Positions 28,376 through 38,488 are shown, counted from the first letter of the stretch. The stretch: DNA of 64,000 bases from Spirochaetota bacterium (GCA_027858855.1 JAQIBV010000009.1:62001-126000), one strand, 5' to 3'. The notes: generated by a model from the letters alone, not told the origin. A program made the numbers and translations.

Positions 28376-28794
28376 ATCAACCTGCTCCGGAACATCTTTT
28401 GCCCCATGGGGACTCTTTCAGATTTGTTGATACTGTTATAGGGTATTCAGTTTCGGAAGAGACAATTCACTGCTCAAAACAGTTTACAGGTGATGAAAGT
28501 TTTTTTTCTTCACATTTCCCGGGAAACCCGCTACTTCCGGGCGTAATTATCACTGAAGCACTGGCTCAGACATCAGGGCTAATATCCTTTTTTATTCACA
28601 GTGACAATGTACAAAGAAGCGGGTATCTTTTGCAGATTGAGAAGATGAAATTTTTAAAAAGCATCTCACCGCCGGCATTGCTGGAATACAAGGCAAAAAT
28701 GGTTGCATACACTATGGGAACATTAAAAACGGAGGTTCTGGCTTTCAGTAATAACGAGTTGGTTGCAAAGGGATCTTTAATACTTTCGATATGA
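28372..28794 (+). CDS. FabZ-like 3-hydroxyacyl-ACP dehydratase
   Basis: A 140-residue hotdog protein with the complete FabZ active site: SHFPGNPLLPG (His) and ITEALAQTSG (Glu). This is the most canonical dehydratase of the three in the cluster. It overlaps the DUF3261-like gene as ATGA and is the last gene of the plus operon, ending 4 bp before the convergent MMPL gene. Confidence 0.88.
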   Translation: MNQPAPEHLLPHGDSFRFVDTVIGYSVSEETIHCSKQFTGDESFFSSHFPGNPLLPGVIITEALAQTSGLISFFIHSDNVQRSGYLLQIEKMKFLKSISPPALLEYKAKMVAYTMGTLKTEVLAFSNNELVAKGSLILSI

Positions 28795-28798
28795 AACT

Positions 28799-31700
28799 TC
28801 AAAAATTGCCATGTGCAGAAAGGTGATCATTCTGAACAATAAACCAGGTTTCTTCACGTTTTTCATCTGTCTGCTCCATTATAACCGAAGTATAACCGGC
28901 CATGTTTAACAGTTCGGTAATTCGTGAAGATGAACGAAAATAAACACTCTTTCCCTTGTTAAAGAAACGAACTTTTTCCAAAATTCTTTCCCAAGCATAA
29001 TTTCGATCGCCGGGTATTGTTATCCGTATAAGAAGACGACCTTTGTATTCAAGCTTTTCTCTTATCCTGGCCGTTATGCTGGTAAACTCCTTATCGGTTA
29101 GATAGTGCCCCATATCTAACATTAAAGCCAGATCAGAACCATCGGGTAATTTATCTAAATCATCACACGCGTTACCTAAAAGTACGGTACCTTTAGAACC
29201 GAGAGCTGCATTCGCCACTTCTACCCTCGCCACGTCCGGTTCCAGACCTGTATATGTAACTGAAGGCATGATTTCCAGCATCCAAACGGCGGGGACTGCA
29301 AACCCTGCTCCAATATCAATAATAGAATGAGGCGATCCTGCATATTGAAGCAGCGAATCAAAAAGTGGATCAAGCTTCATCTTATAATGTGCAAAATATT
29401 TTGAAAAAGGACTGATGAGCGAATATCGGGCAACTACATTTCTGATATGATCACGTGAATTGGCAACAACAAGGCTACCAGAACGTTTTAATACAGATGC
29501 GGTATAACTTTGAAGCAAAAAAGGGCTAATAAGAATATTAGCGAGTAAAGAATAAAAAACGCCAAGAAATGAGACGATTCCAACACTGCGCAAAAGAGGA
29601 TGATAAGAAAACATTAATGCGCCAAAACCGGCCATTGTGGAAAAGGCGGCCATGAAAATAATTAAGCCAATTCGGATCGTTGAATCATCATATCCTTTTA
29701 AGGCAATCCGCTGTGACGCTTTTATCATATAGAGAGCATAGTCAACGCCAATTCCCAGGACTACTACGGAAAGCATGAGAACAGGTATGTCCAGAGGCCT
29801 GTTTAACAGACGAAGGGTTGAAAGGGTTGCGCAAAAGGAAAAAAACAGAGGCACCAAAACTATCATAACCAATCTTATATCTGCCAATAAAAAAGTTAAC
29901 AAAACCAAAACCGAAAGCAGAATAATAAGTAATAAACGTATAAATGATTCCGAAAGAAAATCGGTAAGACTATTTACATAATAGTGCGGGTCATACCAGG
30001 CAGCGGAAACAGCTTTCTGCTGAATTAAATCCGAGATAGCAGCTGGTGAATAGTGATCCCCCTTTTTATAAATTATTAGTCCCGAATACAGACCCTTTTC
30101 GTGATAAATATTAAATTGATTTAACAGGGCCTCTTTTTGAGACGACACGAAATGATCTTCTGACGTAATTTTTTTTAAAAAAGTAGCGTAAAACTGGAAA
30201 GGCATCCCTGTCTCTGTACATATCTGTTTCAGATTAATATTTAATGAATCCAGTTTTGCATCAGTCCAGTAATTTTTCCAGCTGGTATAATTTTGCAGTC
30301 TGATATCATTTCCCGGATACATCGTGGATGGCGAGACAAAAGAGGATAATTCATTTTGCTCAACTTTTAAAGAGAGCAGCCGGGTAAGACTATCACTTTG
30401 CTCTAGTAACTCCGGCAAGGTCTCTGCCTGTAAAAGGAATAGGGATGAATCGAGAAGATTACCCCATACCGACTGAATTTTTGACTCTGACTCAAGTGTA
30501 CGGGAAGACGAATAATTCATTGATTCCAGTGAAACATCGAATTTTGTCTGAATATAAAAAAGAGAAAGGAATAAAAGTATAATTCCAATAATACATTTGG
30601 CTCCTGTTTTTGAAAAGAAAACCGGTACAATCAAATGGTGCAATAATGGGGTTCTTTTAAGGGTTCCTGGTATTGAGTGGAAGACATCGGGGAAGACAAA
30701 ATGAATATAAATAAATGAACACAATAGACCGCTTGCCGTGAAAATACCTATTTGAGAAAGCAGTGTAAAACCAGTAAAATATAATAAAAGAAAACCGGCC
30801 ATGGTAGTAACAGTGCCGGAAAGACTTGAATACCATATTTTTCGTGAAGCAGCTTTTCCACAGGTTTTCCCTTTTTGATCTAAAAATATTGAATAAGCAA
30901 TACCATGATCTACTGTAATGGAAATAATCGCGGAACCGAAACCAATGGTTAACAAAGATATTGAGTCAAAAAACAGCGCAAACAAACAAAACCCGGAAAT
31001 TGTGCCAAGAAGAGCGGGAACAAGCGCGACCACTCCCCACAAGGGACGGGAAAAAGCCAAAAAAACAAGTATGATTATTACTATGGTTGCAATAGTTAAT
31101 GAACGGGCTACATCAGCACGAATAACCCGTTCATTCTCGTAAGCAGATTGAAATGCACCTGCATAATTGATACTGATCAATTGCGAATTTGAAGCAAATT
31201 CAGTCTCAAATTGTTGGTAAAGGGAAGAGAAACAGGAGACAAGCGCCTGTGCAGTTTCAGATTCGGTTGTATTTCCAACTGGTTCAAGAACAATCAAAAT
31301 ATTTTTTTTATCATTACTAACAAGAAATCCGTTACTGTAATGTGCTATATCGGTTGGGAGCTGCATCATAATCTTTTTGAAAATCAGTGAACGGAAATTT
31401 AAAGGATCTGCAATCATTACATTTGTCTGACCGGTTCCTGTTAGTGTCTGCAAACTGTTCAAATTATCCGATACGGATAAATACAGCTTTTCTGCAGACA
31501 ATAATGAGTCCAGTTTAGTTTTAAGCTCATCTTCGGTTAATAAATATGGTAAATTGGAAACAATGTACGAAATTAAGTCAGGATAATCTTCAATAACATT
31601 TTGCATTCCAACAGCAGAAAAGAGATCACTTTTCAGAAGTTGCTGTTGATAAAAAGCCGCAGCCTTAAAAAGCAGTTCATAATTATCCTCCCGTACGGAT

Positions 31701-31888
31701 ATATTGAGTGCAATTTTATCCTTTTGTGGCAAGGTAATAAAAATTGTCTGCGCATCGGAAAAAACGCGTGAAGAGGTGGGAAGAAGTTGTATAATATCAG
31801 TTGAAATGTTTAATTTCTCAAAAGCAAACCCGATACAAACGATATTAATTAAAACAATTAAAATAATGCGTTTATAATTTATAATCAC
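28799..31888 (-). CDS. Fusion: MMPL/RND exporter + SAM methyltransferase
   Basis: A 1029-residue protein. Residues 1-800 have the MMPL/RND design: one membrane segment, a periplasmic loop, five segments, then a repeat of this plan (twelve in all), including GFGSAIISITVDHGIAYSIF and VVLGIGVDYALYMIKAS. From about 840 to the end there is a cytoplasmic SAM methyltransferase with motif I IDIGAGFAVPAV (near 854). Stand-alone MMPL exporters are standard in aryl polyene clusters; the methyltransferase tail is the unusual part. The start is GTG at 31888 with TAGGTACTC before it. Confidence 0.88.
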   Translation of the reverse strand: MIINYKRIILIVLINIVCIGFAFEKLNISTDIIQLLPTSSRVFSDAQTIFITLPQKDKIALNISVREDNYELLFKAAAFYQQQLLKSDLFSAVGMQNVIEDYPDLISYIVSNLPYLLTEDELKTKLDSLLSAEKLYLSVSDNLNSLQTLTGTGQTNVMIADPLNFRSLIFKKIMMQLPTDIAHYSNGFLVSNDKKNILIVLEPVGNTTESETAQALVSCFSSLYQQFETEFASNSQLISINYAGAFQSAYENERVIRADVARSLTIATIVIIILVFLAFSRPLWGVVALVPALLGTISGFCLFALFFDSISLLTIGFGSAIISITVDHGIAYSIFLDQKGKTCGKAASRKIWYSSLSGTVTTMAGFLLLYFTGFTLLSQIGIFTASGLLCSFIYIHFVFPDVFHSIPGTLKRTPLLHHLIVPVFFSKTGAKCIIGIILLFLSLFYIQTKFDVSLESMNYSSSRTLESESKIQSVWGNLLDSSLFLLQAETLPELLEQSDSLTRLLSLKVEQNELSSFVSPSTMYPGNDIRLQNYTSWKNYWTDAKLDSLNINLKQICTETGMPFQFYATFLKKITSEDHFVSSQKEALLNQFNIYHEKGLYSGLIIYKKGDHYSPAAISDLIQQKAVSAAWYDPHYYVNSLTDFLSESFIRLLLIILLSVLVLLTFLLADIRLVMIVLVPLFFSFCATLSTLRLLNRPLDIPVLMLSVVVLGIGVDYALYMIKASQRIALKGYDDSTIRIGLIIFMAAFSTMAGFGALMFSYHPLLRSVGIVSFLGVFYSLLANILISPFLLQSYTASVLKRSGSLVVANSRDHIRNVVARYSLISPFSKYFAHYKMKLDPLFDSLLQYAGSPHSIIDIGAGFAVPAVWMLEIMPSVTYTGLEPDVARVEVANAALGSKGTVLLGNACDDLDKLPDGSDLALMLDMGHYLTDKEFTSITARIREKLEYKGRLLIRITIPGDRNYAWERILEKVRFFNKGKSVYFRSSSRITELLNMAGYTSVIMEQTDEKREETWFIVQNDHLSAHGNF

Positions 31889-32046
31889 ACGAGTACCTAT
31901 ATCAATTGAACAAAATTTACCAAAAGTTTTTTATATCAAATCAGCAATATCTGATTATTTGATCTATATGTGATTCAAAATCGCGTTGCTCCCGCTGCTG
32001 AAAGTGACGTGAACAATAATTGTGAACTTCTTAGCAAAATTTTGTT

Positions 32047-32781
32047 TTATTTAGAATCAGTTGAGTTGTTTTGATTTTTCATCCTGAATATTCTCTCAAT
32101 AATAAGCATAGAGAAAATCCTGGAATTACGCATAAAATCATGAAACGGTTTAAAATGAGATATTCTTTCATCAACGGGAGGATAAAACACTGAAATACCA
32201 GCTTCTATGAAGGTAAAACCGGACCGTTTTGCCCGTACCAAAACTTCGATTTCAAACTCGAATCGTCTGCTCACAACATGCAAATCCAATGTTTCACGAA
32301 CTGGATACATACGAAAACCACTTTGTGAATCCTGTATGCCCGGACCACCTGACAAACGAACCCAAAAGTTAGAAAACAGACGACCAAATGAACTCTTCCA
32401 TGTTACATTCGGTCCGCTTAAATCCAGGCGGTTACCAATAACAATACATTTTTTATCATTGCTAACCCGCGAAATCAAGAGATCAATCTCTTCAGGAAAA
32501 TGCTGGCCATCGGCATCTATAGTAACTGCCCAATCATAATCTTTGTTCAAATAGCTCAAACCTGTAATTATCGCGGCGCCTTTACCTCTATTTTGTTCAT
32601 GATGCAACAGAACTATATCATTTATCTTTTGAACATTTTCATAAGATCCATCCGTAGAGCAATCGTCTACGACAACAACGGTATAACCGTTTTTTTTAAC
32701 CCGTTGAACAACATCAGCTATGGCATTTATATGATTATACAGTGGGATAATTACGGCGACTCTGCTCTTTGCATTTTTCAT
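32047..32781 (-). CDS. Family 2 glycosyltransferase
   Basis: A 244-residue GT-A glycosyltransferase of the DPM1-like/GT2 group: VVVVDDCSTDGSYE near the N-terminus and the metal-binding TIDADGQHFPEE. It has no membrane segment. It overlaps the ketosynthase stop by 4 bp (ATGA). Inferred role: adds a sugar to the polyene or to its lipid anchor. Confidence 0.88.
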   Translation of the reverse strand: MKNAKSRVAVIIPLYNHINAIADVVQRVKKNGYTVVVVDDCSTDGSYENVQKINDIVLLHHEQNRGKGAAIITGLSYLNKDYDWAVTIDADGQHFPEEIDLLISRVSNDKKCIVIGNRLDLSGPNVTWKSSFGRLFSNFWVRLSGGPGIQDSQSGFRMYPVRETLDLHVVSRRFEFEIEVLVRAKRSGFTFIEAGISVFYPPVDERISHFKPFHDFMRNSRIFSMLIIERIFRMKNQNNSTDSK

Positions 32782-34022
32782 GATTCACACTTTTTAAATA
32801 TCAGGGATGTATTTATACCACCGAAGGCAAAATTGTTATTCATTACGATATCCAAAGATTTATTGGAAACAAAATCACGGACATACTGCAGCGGAGCACA
32901 CCGTTCATCTACTTTATATAAATTTTTTATTGGAGCAATAAAGTTTTCATTCATCTGCAGAATAGAAATTATTGACTCAATAGCGCCCGAAGCCCCCAAA
33001 GTGTGCCCCATGTAACCCTTATAGGCCGAGACTGGAACAGAATCTCCAAAGACCAATTCCGTCGCCTTCGATTCAGCGATATCTCCCGCATCCGTTGCCG
33101 TCGCGTGTGCATTAACATGGTCGATAGCACTTGCCGGATGACCAGCATCCTGTAACGCATTATTCATAGCAGCCGCCATTCCATTATAATCCGGATTTGT
33201 TATATGTGCACCATCACAGGTATTGCCAAAACCGATTACTTCGGCATATATTTTTGCCCCTCTGTTAACGGCATGTTCATACTCTTCGAGTATTAATGTT
33301 CCTGCACCTTCTCCGACAACCAGGCCATCCCGGCTCTCATCAAAAGGACGGGGTGTTAATTCAGGGGTACTGCTATACCTAGTTGATGTTGCTCTCATTA
33401 AATCAAATATCCCGGCATCCATAAAATGCATCTCCTCGGCGCCACCGCAAATCATAACTTTTGCCCGGCCATCCTGAATCTGCTGATAACCGAATCCGAT
33501 TCCCTGTGAACCGGAAGTGCAGGCTGTACACGAAGCAACAACGGGCCCCTTGCATTTAAAATACATGGCAAGATTTGCAGCACAGGTATGACTCATAAAA
33601 GTCAGGTACGCCGTTGGCTGATGCCCTCTCATTGATTTTTGATCAAGAATTTTGGACAAAAACAACTCAAGTTCATTTGAGCTGCCGGCAGTTGACCCAA
33701 AACTGATTCCACATTCACATGATGATATCAGGGAGTCGTCCAATCCCGAATCTTCAAGAGCAGTTGTCGTGGCAATTGCAGATAAAATTGCAACCCGCCC
33801 CATTGTGCGCCGGGACTGCCGTTCAACTTCTTTTTCATTAATTCCGGTACAAAGACCGGCAACCTTGGTTTTCAAACCATCCATTTGATCCCATTCAGGA
33901 ATGTGCACTATTCCACTTTTACCATTTATTAAAGAGTCGTGGATTTGTGCCATTGAATTACCAATGGGTGACAGGACACCAGTTCCGGTAACAACTACTC
34001 GTTTACATTCTCTGTTTTTCAT
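32778..34022 (-). CDS. Beta-ketoacyl-ACP synthase (FabF-like)
   Basis: A 414-residue stand-alone ketosynthase with C168 (SCTACTSGS), the HATATDAGD histidine and GHTLGASGAIES. It resembles the second, separate ketosynthase (ApeR-type) of aryl polyene clusters, which may start or support chain building. AGGTGAG precedes the ATG. It is followed by the glycosyltransferase with a 4-bp overlap. Confidence 0.92.
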   Translation of the reverse strand: MKNRECKRVVVTGTGVLSPIGNSMAQIHDSLINGKSGIVHIPEWDQMDGLKTKVAGLCTGINEKEVERQSRRTMGRVAILSAIATTTALEDSGLDDSLISSCECGISFGSTAGSSNELELFLSKILDQKSMRGHQPTAYLTFMSHTCAANLAMYFKCKGPVVASCTACTSGSQGIGFGYQQIQDGRAKVMICGGAEEMHFMDAGIFDLMRATSTRYSSTPELTPRPFDESRDGLVVGEGAGTLILEEYEHAVNRGAKIYAEVIGFGNTCDGAHITNPDYNGMAAAMNNALQDAGHPASAIDHVNAHATATDAGDIAESKATELVFGDSVPVSAYKGYMGHTLGASGAIESIISILQMNENFIAPIKNLYKVDERCAPLQYVRDFVSNKSLDIVMNNNFAFGGINTSLIFKKCES

Positions 34023-34110
34023 CCGCTTTGCTCACCTATAATCAAATATACCAAATACATGCCCTGTTCATTATCCTTCCGAAAAGGGGAAGATATTTTA
34101 TTTCCTTTTT

Positions 34111-34875
34111 TTATAACTGATCTGATTTACAAATCGTATCCCTGTATAAATTTTCACAAATACGCATAACTTTTTTCGCTTCTCCTTTTTTTGGAGCAGG
34201 AATAGGCGCAAGAAATTCGACTGTAATATTAACACATTTTGCCGGCGGATTTATTAATAACTGGCCTTTGGGAAATAAAGGTCTTTCATGCCTTATAAAC
34301 ACCGGCTGAATTTCAACCCCAAGGTTTTCCGCTATCAAAAAGGCGCCGAGTTTAAATTTATGCAATTCATTATGCAGAGATCGGGTACCTTCAGGAAAAA
34401 GAAGCAGGTTATGATTTTTTCGTACAACATTTTCACATTTTCTAAAAACTGACAAAGGGGATTCCCCTATTCCGGAAGAAACTATGTATCCGGAAAATTT
34501 AAAAAGAAAATAAAAGGGCCCTTTCCTGACTAATGCTCCATTGACTAAAACTGAAACCCGTTTAATCAATGAAATGATTATAACTCCATCAAAAAAACCC
34601 GGATGATTTGCAATCACTACTTTAGGGGATGTAAAATTGACATTACCCGTAACCGAACTTATTCTGAATAGTCGCACTAAACTCAGCATAAACAAAAAAA
34701 ACCTAAAGGCATAATGATTGACAACTTGCAGTATAAATTTATATTTTTTATCAAAACGATAAAGAATATAAACAATAGGAACAGTAATGATATTATAGAT
34801 TAACAGTACAATAGCAAAAATAAAAAATCCTATAGTAGCAATGGTGATTTTTATAATTTTTAATAAAACATACAT
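34111..34875 (-). CDS. PlsC-like 1-acylglycerol-3-phosphate acyltransferase
   Basis: A 254-residue membrane-bound acyltransferase: an N-terminal hydrophobic segment, then the HX4D motif in NHPGFFDG and the FPEGTRS motif. The ATG at 34875 overlaps the thioesterase stop (TAATG), a better start than the in-frame TTG at 34887. Inferred role: transfers the polyene acyl chain, or a fatty acid, to a glycerol-type lipid. Confidence 0.88.
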   Translation of the reverse strand: MYVLLKIIKITIATIGFFIFAIVLLIYNIITVPIVYILYRFDKKYKFILQVVNHYAFRFFLFMLSLVRLFRISSVTGNVNFTSPKVVIANHPGFFDGVIIISLIKRVSVLVNGALVRKGPFYFLFKFSGYIVSSGIGESPLSVFRKCENVVRKNHNLLLFPEGTRSLHNELHKFKLGAFLIAENLGVEIQPVFIRHERPLFPKGQLLINPPAKCVNITVEFLAPIPAPKKGEAKKVMRICENLYRDTICKSDQL

Positions 34876-35285
34876 TAGAATCCACAAGCCTCGCGTACCC
34901 GGGCAGGTATTTTAGGAAACATAACGAAATCAGGAAGGGAAACTGCCGCCTGTTCGGCCCGTGACTTAGCATATACTACATCTTTTGATTTGCTCATAAT
35001 TTCAAAGTCGACAATAATTTTTACCCTTGCATCAACAAGGGTGGCTTTACAAATAATTTCATCACGATGCCGCAATGGACGTAAATATTTTACCTGTGTT
35101 GTAATTATTGGAAAAACAAAATTATCCTCTTTGCTGACGGAATAGAGATCGAGGCCAAAAGAATCGAAAAGTGCAGTACGCGCCTTTTCAAAATATTTTA
35201 AATAATTACCATGCCAAACTATCTGCAAGGGATCGAGATCGTTAAACGGAATTTTAATAGTGACTTCTGCTACCCTATTGTTCAC
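34875..35285 (-). CDS. 4HBT-family acyl thioesterase
   Basis: A 136-residue hotdog thioesterase with the DPLQIVWHGNYLKYFEKAR block of 4-hydroxybenzoyl-CoA thioesterases, including the catalytic Asp. The start is GTG at 35285, with GGAG inside the end of the ammonia-lyase gene; a longer frame from 35435 has no support. Inferred role: releases the finished polyene chain or edits stalled intermediates on the ACPs. Confidence 0.85.
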   Translation of the reverse strand: MNNRVAEVTIKIPFNDLDPLQIVWHGNYLKYFEKARTALFDSFGLDLYSVSKEDNFVFPIITTQVKYLRPLRHRDEIICKATLVDARVKIIVDFEIMSKSKDVVYAKSRAEQAAVSLPDFVMFPKIPARVREACGF

Positions 35286-35286
35286 C

Positions 35287-36810
35287 TCACCACTCCTGTG
35301 AACGAATATGTGAAACAATTTTAACAATATCCTTATCCATTTCACGGTCATACACAATAACTTCTGACAAGCTTCGGATATTATCATGTATTTTTTTAAT
35401 ATTAGGTCGTCTTTCAATATTTCCGCGTATATCACACGCCTGGGAAGCGGCCATTAACAAAATAGCAACCACCCGCTCGGTCAGCTCACATATTCTCTTT
35501 GCGTCACGAGCTGCAATTGTTCCCATGCTTACCTTATCCTGGTTATGTGATTCAGTTGAACGCGAAAATGAAGCAGCCGGGAAAGTCAGTTTTAAAGCTT
35601 CAGCAGTCAGCGCTGATGCAGAAATAGACATTCCCTTAAAACCGTGATTATACATCATTTCTTCTTCATGAGGAACATTAACAAGATCCGACGGCAACCC
35701 TCTGTTTACATTGCGATCAACAAGAAGCATTACCTGACGATCGGCCATATCTGCAATTGAAGCTATTGCACTTTTGAAAGAATCCATAGCAAAAGCAATA
35801 TGACCACCATAGAAATTACCGCCCATTAGCAGTTCACCGGTCTCAGGATCAAGAATAGGGTTATCATTTGAGCTGTTGGCTTCCAGTTCTACCCATGGGA
35901 TAATCCATTCAAGTGCATCCGTTAAAACCCCGACTATGTGCGGAGCACAACGAACGGAATAGGGATCCTGCAGTGTTTCAAGTTGTTCATCTTCCATTGT
36001 TTTATGATCGTCACAGTCAAGGAGTGATACGATCTGTTCAGCAACATAGCGTTGTCCGGGAAAGGGTTTCGCATCCATTATTGCGCCATGATAATGGTGA
36101 GCATTACCCTTAAGTGCATGAATGGTCAAGGCTGTTGCCTGGATGGAAGCCCTGATTATTTTCTGTGCCCTGTCTATAGCACAAATTGCAATGCCTGTCA
36201 TTATGGAGGTGCCATTCATCATGGCGATCTGCTCTTTGGGCTTATAACTGTAGGGAGTTAACCCGGCAATTTTCATAGCATCAAGAGAGCTCATTCGCTC
36301 TCCCTGGTACAGCACATCACGTTCTCCCTTTAATGTGGCAGCTATATACGAAAGAGGAGTCAGATCGCCCGAAGCTCCGACAGAACCCTCGCATGGGATA
36401 AGCGGGATAATATTATTATTAATAAAAGCGGCCAACTGTTCTAGTAATTCAAGGGAAACCGCTGAATAACCCCTGGAAATACAAATGAGTCTACAAACCA
36501 TCGAAGCCCTGACATCAGGAATATCAAGAAAATCCCCCGTGCCACAACCGTGAAAACGAATCAGATTATCACCATTTTTAATAGCAACCTCTTTAACAAC
36601 ACGTTTGTGACAACATTTACCGTATCCGGTGGTAACACCGTAAACAGGTACATTTTGCTCAAGATTTTTATCAAGAAAAGCCTGCGATTTTTTCAGTTTT
36701 TCAAGGAATTGAGATTGCGTGCTGATTTGCACCTTTGTGAAATTGACGGAAATATCTAGTATATCTTTCAGGGATACATGGTCTTCACCAATAACAATCA
36801 TTTTTTTCAT
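35287..36810 (-). CDS. MIO-type aromatic amino-acid ammonia-lyase (HAL/TAL/PAL family)
   Basis: A 507-residue lyase with the MIO prosthetic group formed from A146-S147-G148 in SVGASGDLTPLSY. The substrate-selectivity position reads NLIRFHGCGTG (Phe-His), which resembles tyrosine/histidine-type more than plant PAL-type enzymes, but the substrate is not certain. In the cluster context tyrosine to 4-coumarate is the likely reaction, giving the aryl starter. AAGGAG precedes the ATG. It heads the minus operon 36810-28799. Escherichia coli aryl polyene clusters lack this enzyme; flexirubin clusters have one. Confidence 0.9.
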   Translation of the reverse strand: MKKMIVIGEDHVSLKDILDISVNFTKVQISTQSQFLEKLKKSQAFLDKNLEQNVPVYGVTTGYGKCCHKRVVKEVAIKNGDNLIRFHGCGTGDFLDIPDVRASMVCRLICISRGYSAVSLELLEQLAAFINNNIIPLIPCEGSVGASGDLTPLSYIAATLKGERDVLYQGERMSSLDAMKIAGLTPYSYKPKEQIAMMNGTSIMTGIAICAIDRAQKIIRASIQATALTIHALKGNAHHYHGAIMDAKPFPGQRYVAEQIVSLLDCDDHKTMEDEQLETLQDPYSVRCAPHIVGVLTDALEWIIPWVELEANSSNDNPILDPETGELLMGGNFYGGHIAFAMDSFKSAIASIADMADRQVMLLVDRNVNRGLPSDLVNVPHEEEMMYNHGFKGMSISASALTAEALKLTFPAASFSRSTESHNQDKVSMGTIAARDAKRICELTERVVAILLMAASQACDIRGNIERRPNIKKIHDNIRSLSEVIVYDREMDKDIVKIVSHIRSQEW

Positions 36811-37037
36811 ATCTTGTAATTTCTCCTTTTGTTAAAGGGATTTATTAATCCGTTTTAAGTAAAGAAATTTTTTAAAATTTTCATAATTCTAATATTATTA
36901 AATAAATGAGGAATAATGTTATAGAAAATTTTATCTATCGTGATAAATTCGCGAAGTTCCTATAATAAAAAATGCTTGCCTAAAAGCCGTTATCTTTGAT
37001 GTTCTGTTAAAACGATAAGAAGAATATGGAGACAATT
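36811..37037. promoter_or_regulatory. Divergent promoter region between ammonia-lyase and methyltransferase operons
   Basis: A 227-bp AT-rich region that must drive both operons. An inverted repeat TTTATC-N6-GATAAA lies at 36931-36948 and could be an operator. No convincing -35/-10 pair is clear by eye. No transcription factor gene lies inside the cluster. Confidence 0.55.
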
Positions 37038-38102
37038 ATGTCTATTACAAATAACCCAAATGGCTATAATGAAATATTTGAAGCTCAAAAAATTGCATTT
37101 GCGCCATTAATGTTTCAAACTGCCCTGGTTTTACGTGACACAGCCATTTTAACCGCTCTTTTTGAAAAAAGGAAAGAGGGATTAACAGTCGAAAACATAA
37201 AAAATATAACAGATGTACCTCTGTATGGAATAAAGGTTCTATTGGATTTTGCTGTATCGTTTAACCTGGTTACCTGTAAGGAAAAGCGCTATTATATCAC
37301 AAAAGTTGGTTACTTTATTTTAAAGGATTCCATGACACGCGTTAACATGGATTTTGTCCAGGATGTATGTTATCAGGGTTTCTTCTCACTTGATAAGGCA
37401 ATAATGGAAAAACGGCCAGCCGGACTGAACGTTTTTGGGGACTGGAGCACCATTTATGAAGCATTGTCACAGCTGCCGGAAAAAGTTCAGAAAAGCTGGT
37501 TTTCATTTGACCACTTTTATTCCAATGAAGCATTTCCAAAAGCGCTTCCCCTGGTTTTCCGGTACTCTCCAAGAAGGATTATGGATATTGGAGGAAATAC
37601 CGGAAAATGGTCATTGCAATGCATGGAATACTCTCCAAACGTCGAAGTGACCATAATTGATTTACCGGGACAACTGAATAAAGCCATTGCCAATATTCAG
37701 GAAAAAGGGTATAGCAACCGGATTTCCGGAAATCCCCTGAATATTCTTGATGAAGGCAGCACTCTGCCGGAGGGGTTTGACGTAATCTGGATGAGCCAGT
37801 TTCTTGACTGTTTTTCGGAGGAGCAGATTTTCAAAATAGTCCAAAAATGTGCAAAAGCAATGACTAATGAAACCCGAGTTTGTATACTTGAAACATTTTG
37901 TGATCTCCAGCCAAATAACGTTGCGACCTATTGTATTAATGCTACATCGCTCTATTTTACAGCTATGGCCAACGGTAACAGCCGAATGTATAATTCTACT
38001 GATTTCATTGATATCCTTGAGAAAGCAGGATTAACCGTTGAGGAAAAGCATCTTAATGTTGGTAATTATCATACCCTGCTGATTTGTCGTTTAAATGTAT
38101 AA
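37038..38102 (+). CDS. SAM-dependent O-methyltransferase
   Basis: A 354-residue methyltransferase of the plant-type/acetylserotonin O-methyltransferase group: an N-terminal winged-helix dimerisation domain (about 15-95) and a Rossmann domain with MDIGGNTGKWS. GGAG six bases before the ATG at 37038 supports this start over the ATG at 37026. Inferred role: methylates a phenolic oxygen of the aryl head group. Its stop overlaps the next start (TAATG). Confidence 0.88.
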   Translation: MSITNNPNGYNEIFEAQKIAFAPLMFQTALVLRDTAILTALFEKRKEGLTVENIKNITDVPLYGIKVLLDFAVSFNLVTCKEKRYYITKVGYFILKDSMTRVNMDFVQDVCYQGFFSLDKAIMEKRPAGLNVFGDWSTIYEALSQLPEKVQKSWFSFDHFYSNEAFPKALPLVFRYSPRRIMDIGGNTGKWSLQCMEYSPNVEVTIIDLPGQLNKAIANIQEKGYSNRISGNPLNILDEGSTLPEGFDVIWMSQFLDCFSEEQIFKIVQKCAKAMTNETRVCILETFCDLQPNNVATYCINATSLYFTAMANGNSRMYNSTDFIDILEKAGLTVEEKHLNVGNYHTLLICRLNV

Positions 38103-38488
38103 TGGTTAAGTTCATTTTTACCAGAATTTTCCGTCTGCAGTATGTGCAAAAAATTTTTTTATGCGATCATGACCTTTCTGCATTTAAAGAAAAACCATCA
38201 GCATCAATAATTCTTGGATTATTTCTTATTGTACTGAGCTATGTTATCTGTTGGCCGGTAATTGCATCAATAATTAGCCTTTCAATATATCTAAAAAGAC
38301 CGGTAATTTCTTTGGTCGCCCCGGTTATTTATGGCTTTTCTCATCTTGTTTTTATAACCGGTATGTATCTTGCAGGAAAACGTCACGGTCCGATTTTTGT
38401 AAATTGGCTGATTTATAAATTACTGTACAAACATTACATACTATATGAATCGGATAAATATTCTTCGCGAGGCGTAAATGAACAATAA
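38102..38488 (+). CDS. Small membrane protein of the pigment cluster, unknown
   Basis: A 128-residue protein with two to three hydrophobic segments (about residues 38-65 and 73-95) and charged ends. It starts at the ATG overlapping the methyltransferase stop (TAATG) and overlaps the ligase start by 11 bp, so it is firmly within the operon. I do not recognise a family. It may hold cytoplasmic enzymes of the cluster at the membrane; that is inference only. Confidence 0.75.
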   Translation: MVKFIFTRIFRLQYVQKIFLCDHDLSAFKEKPSASIILGLFLIVLSYVICWPVIASIISLSIYLKRPVISLVAPVIYGFSHLVFITGMYLAGKRHGPIFVNWLIYKLLYKHYILYESDKYSSRGVNEQ

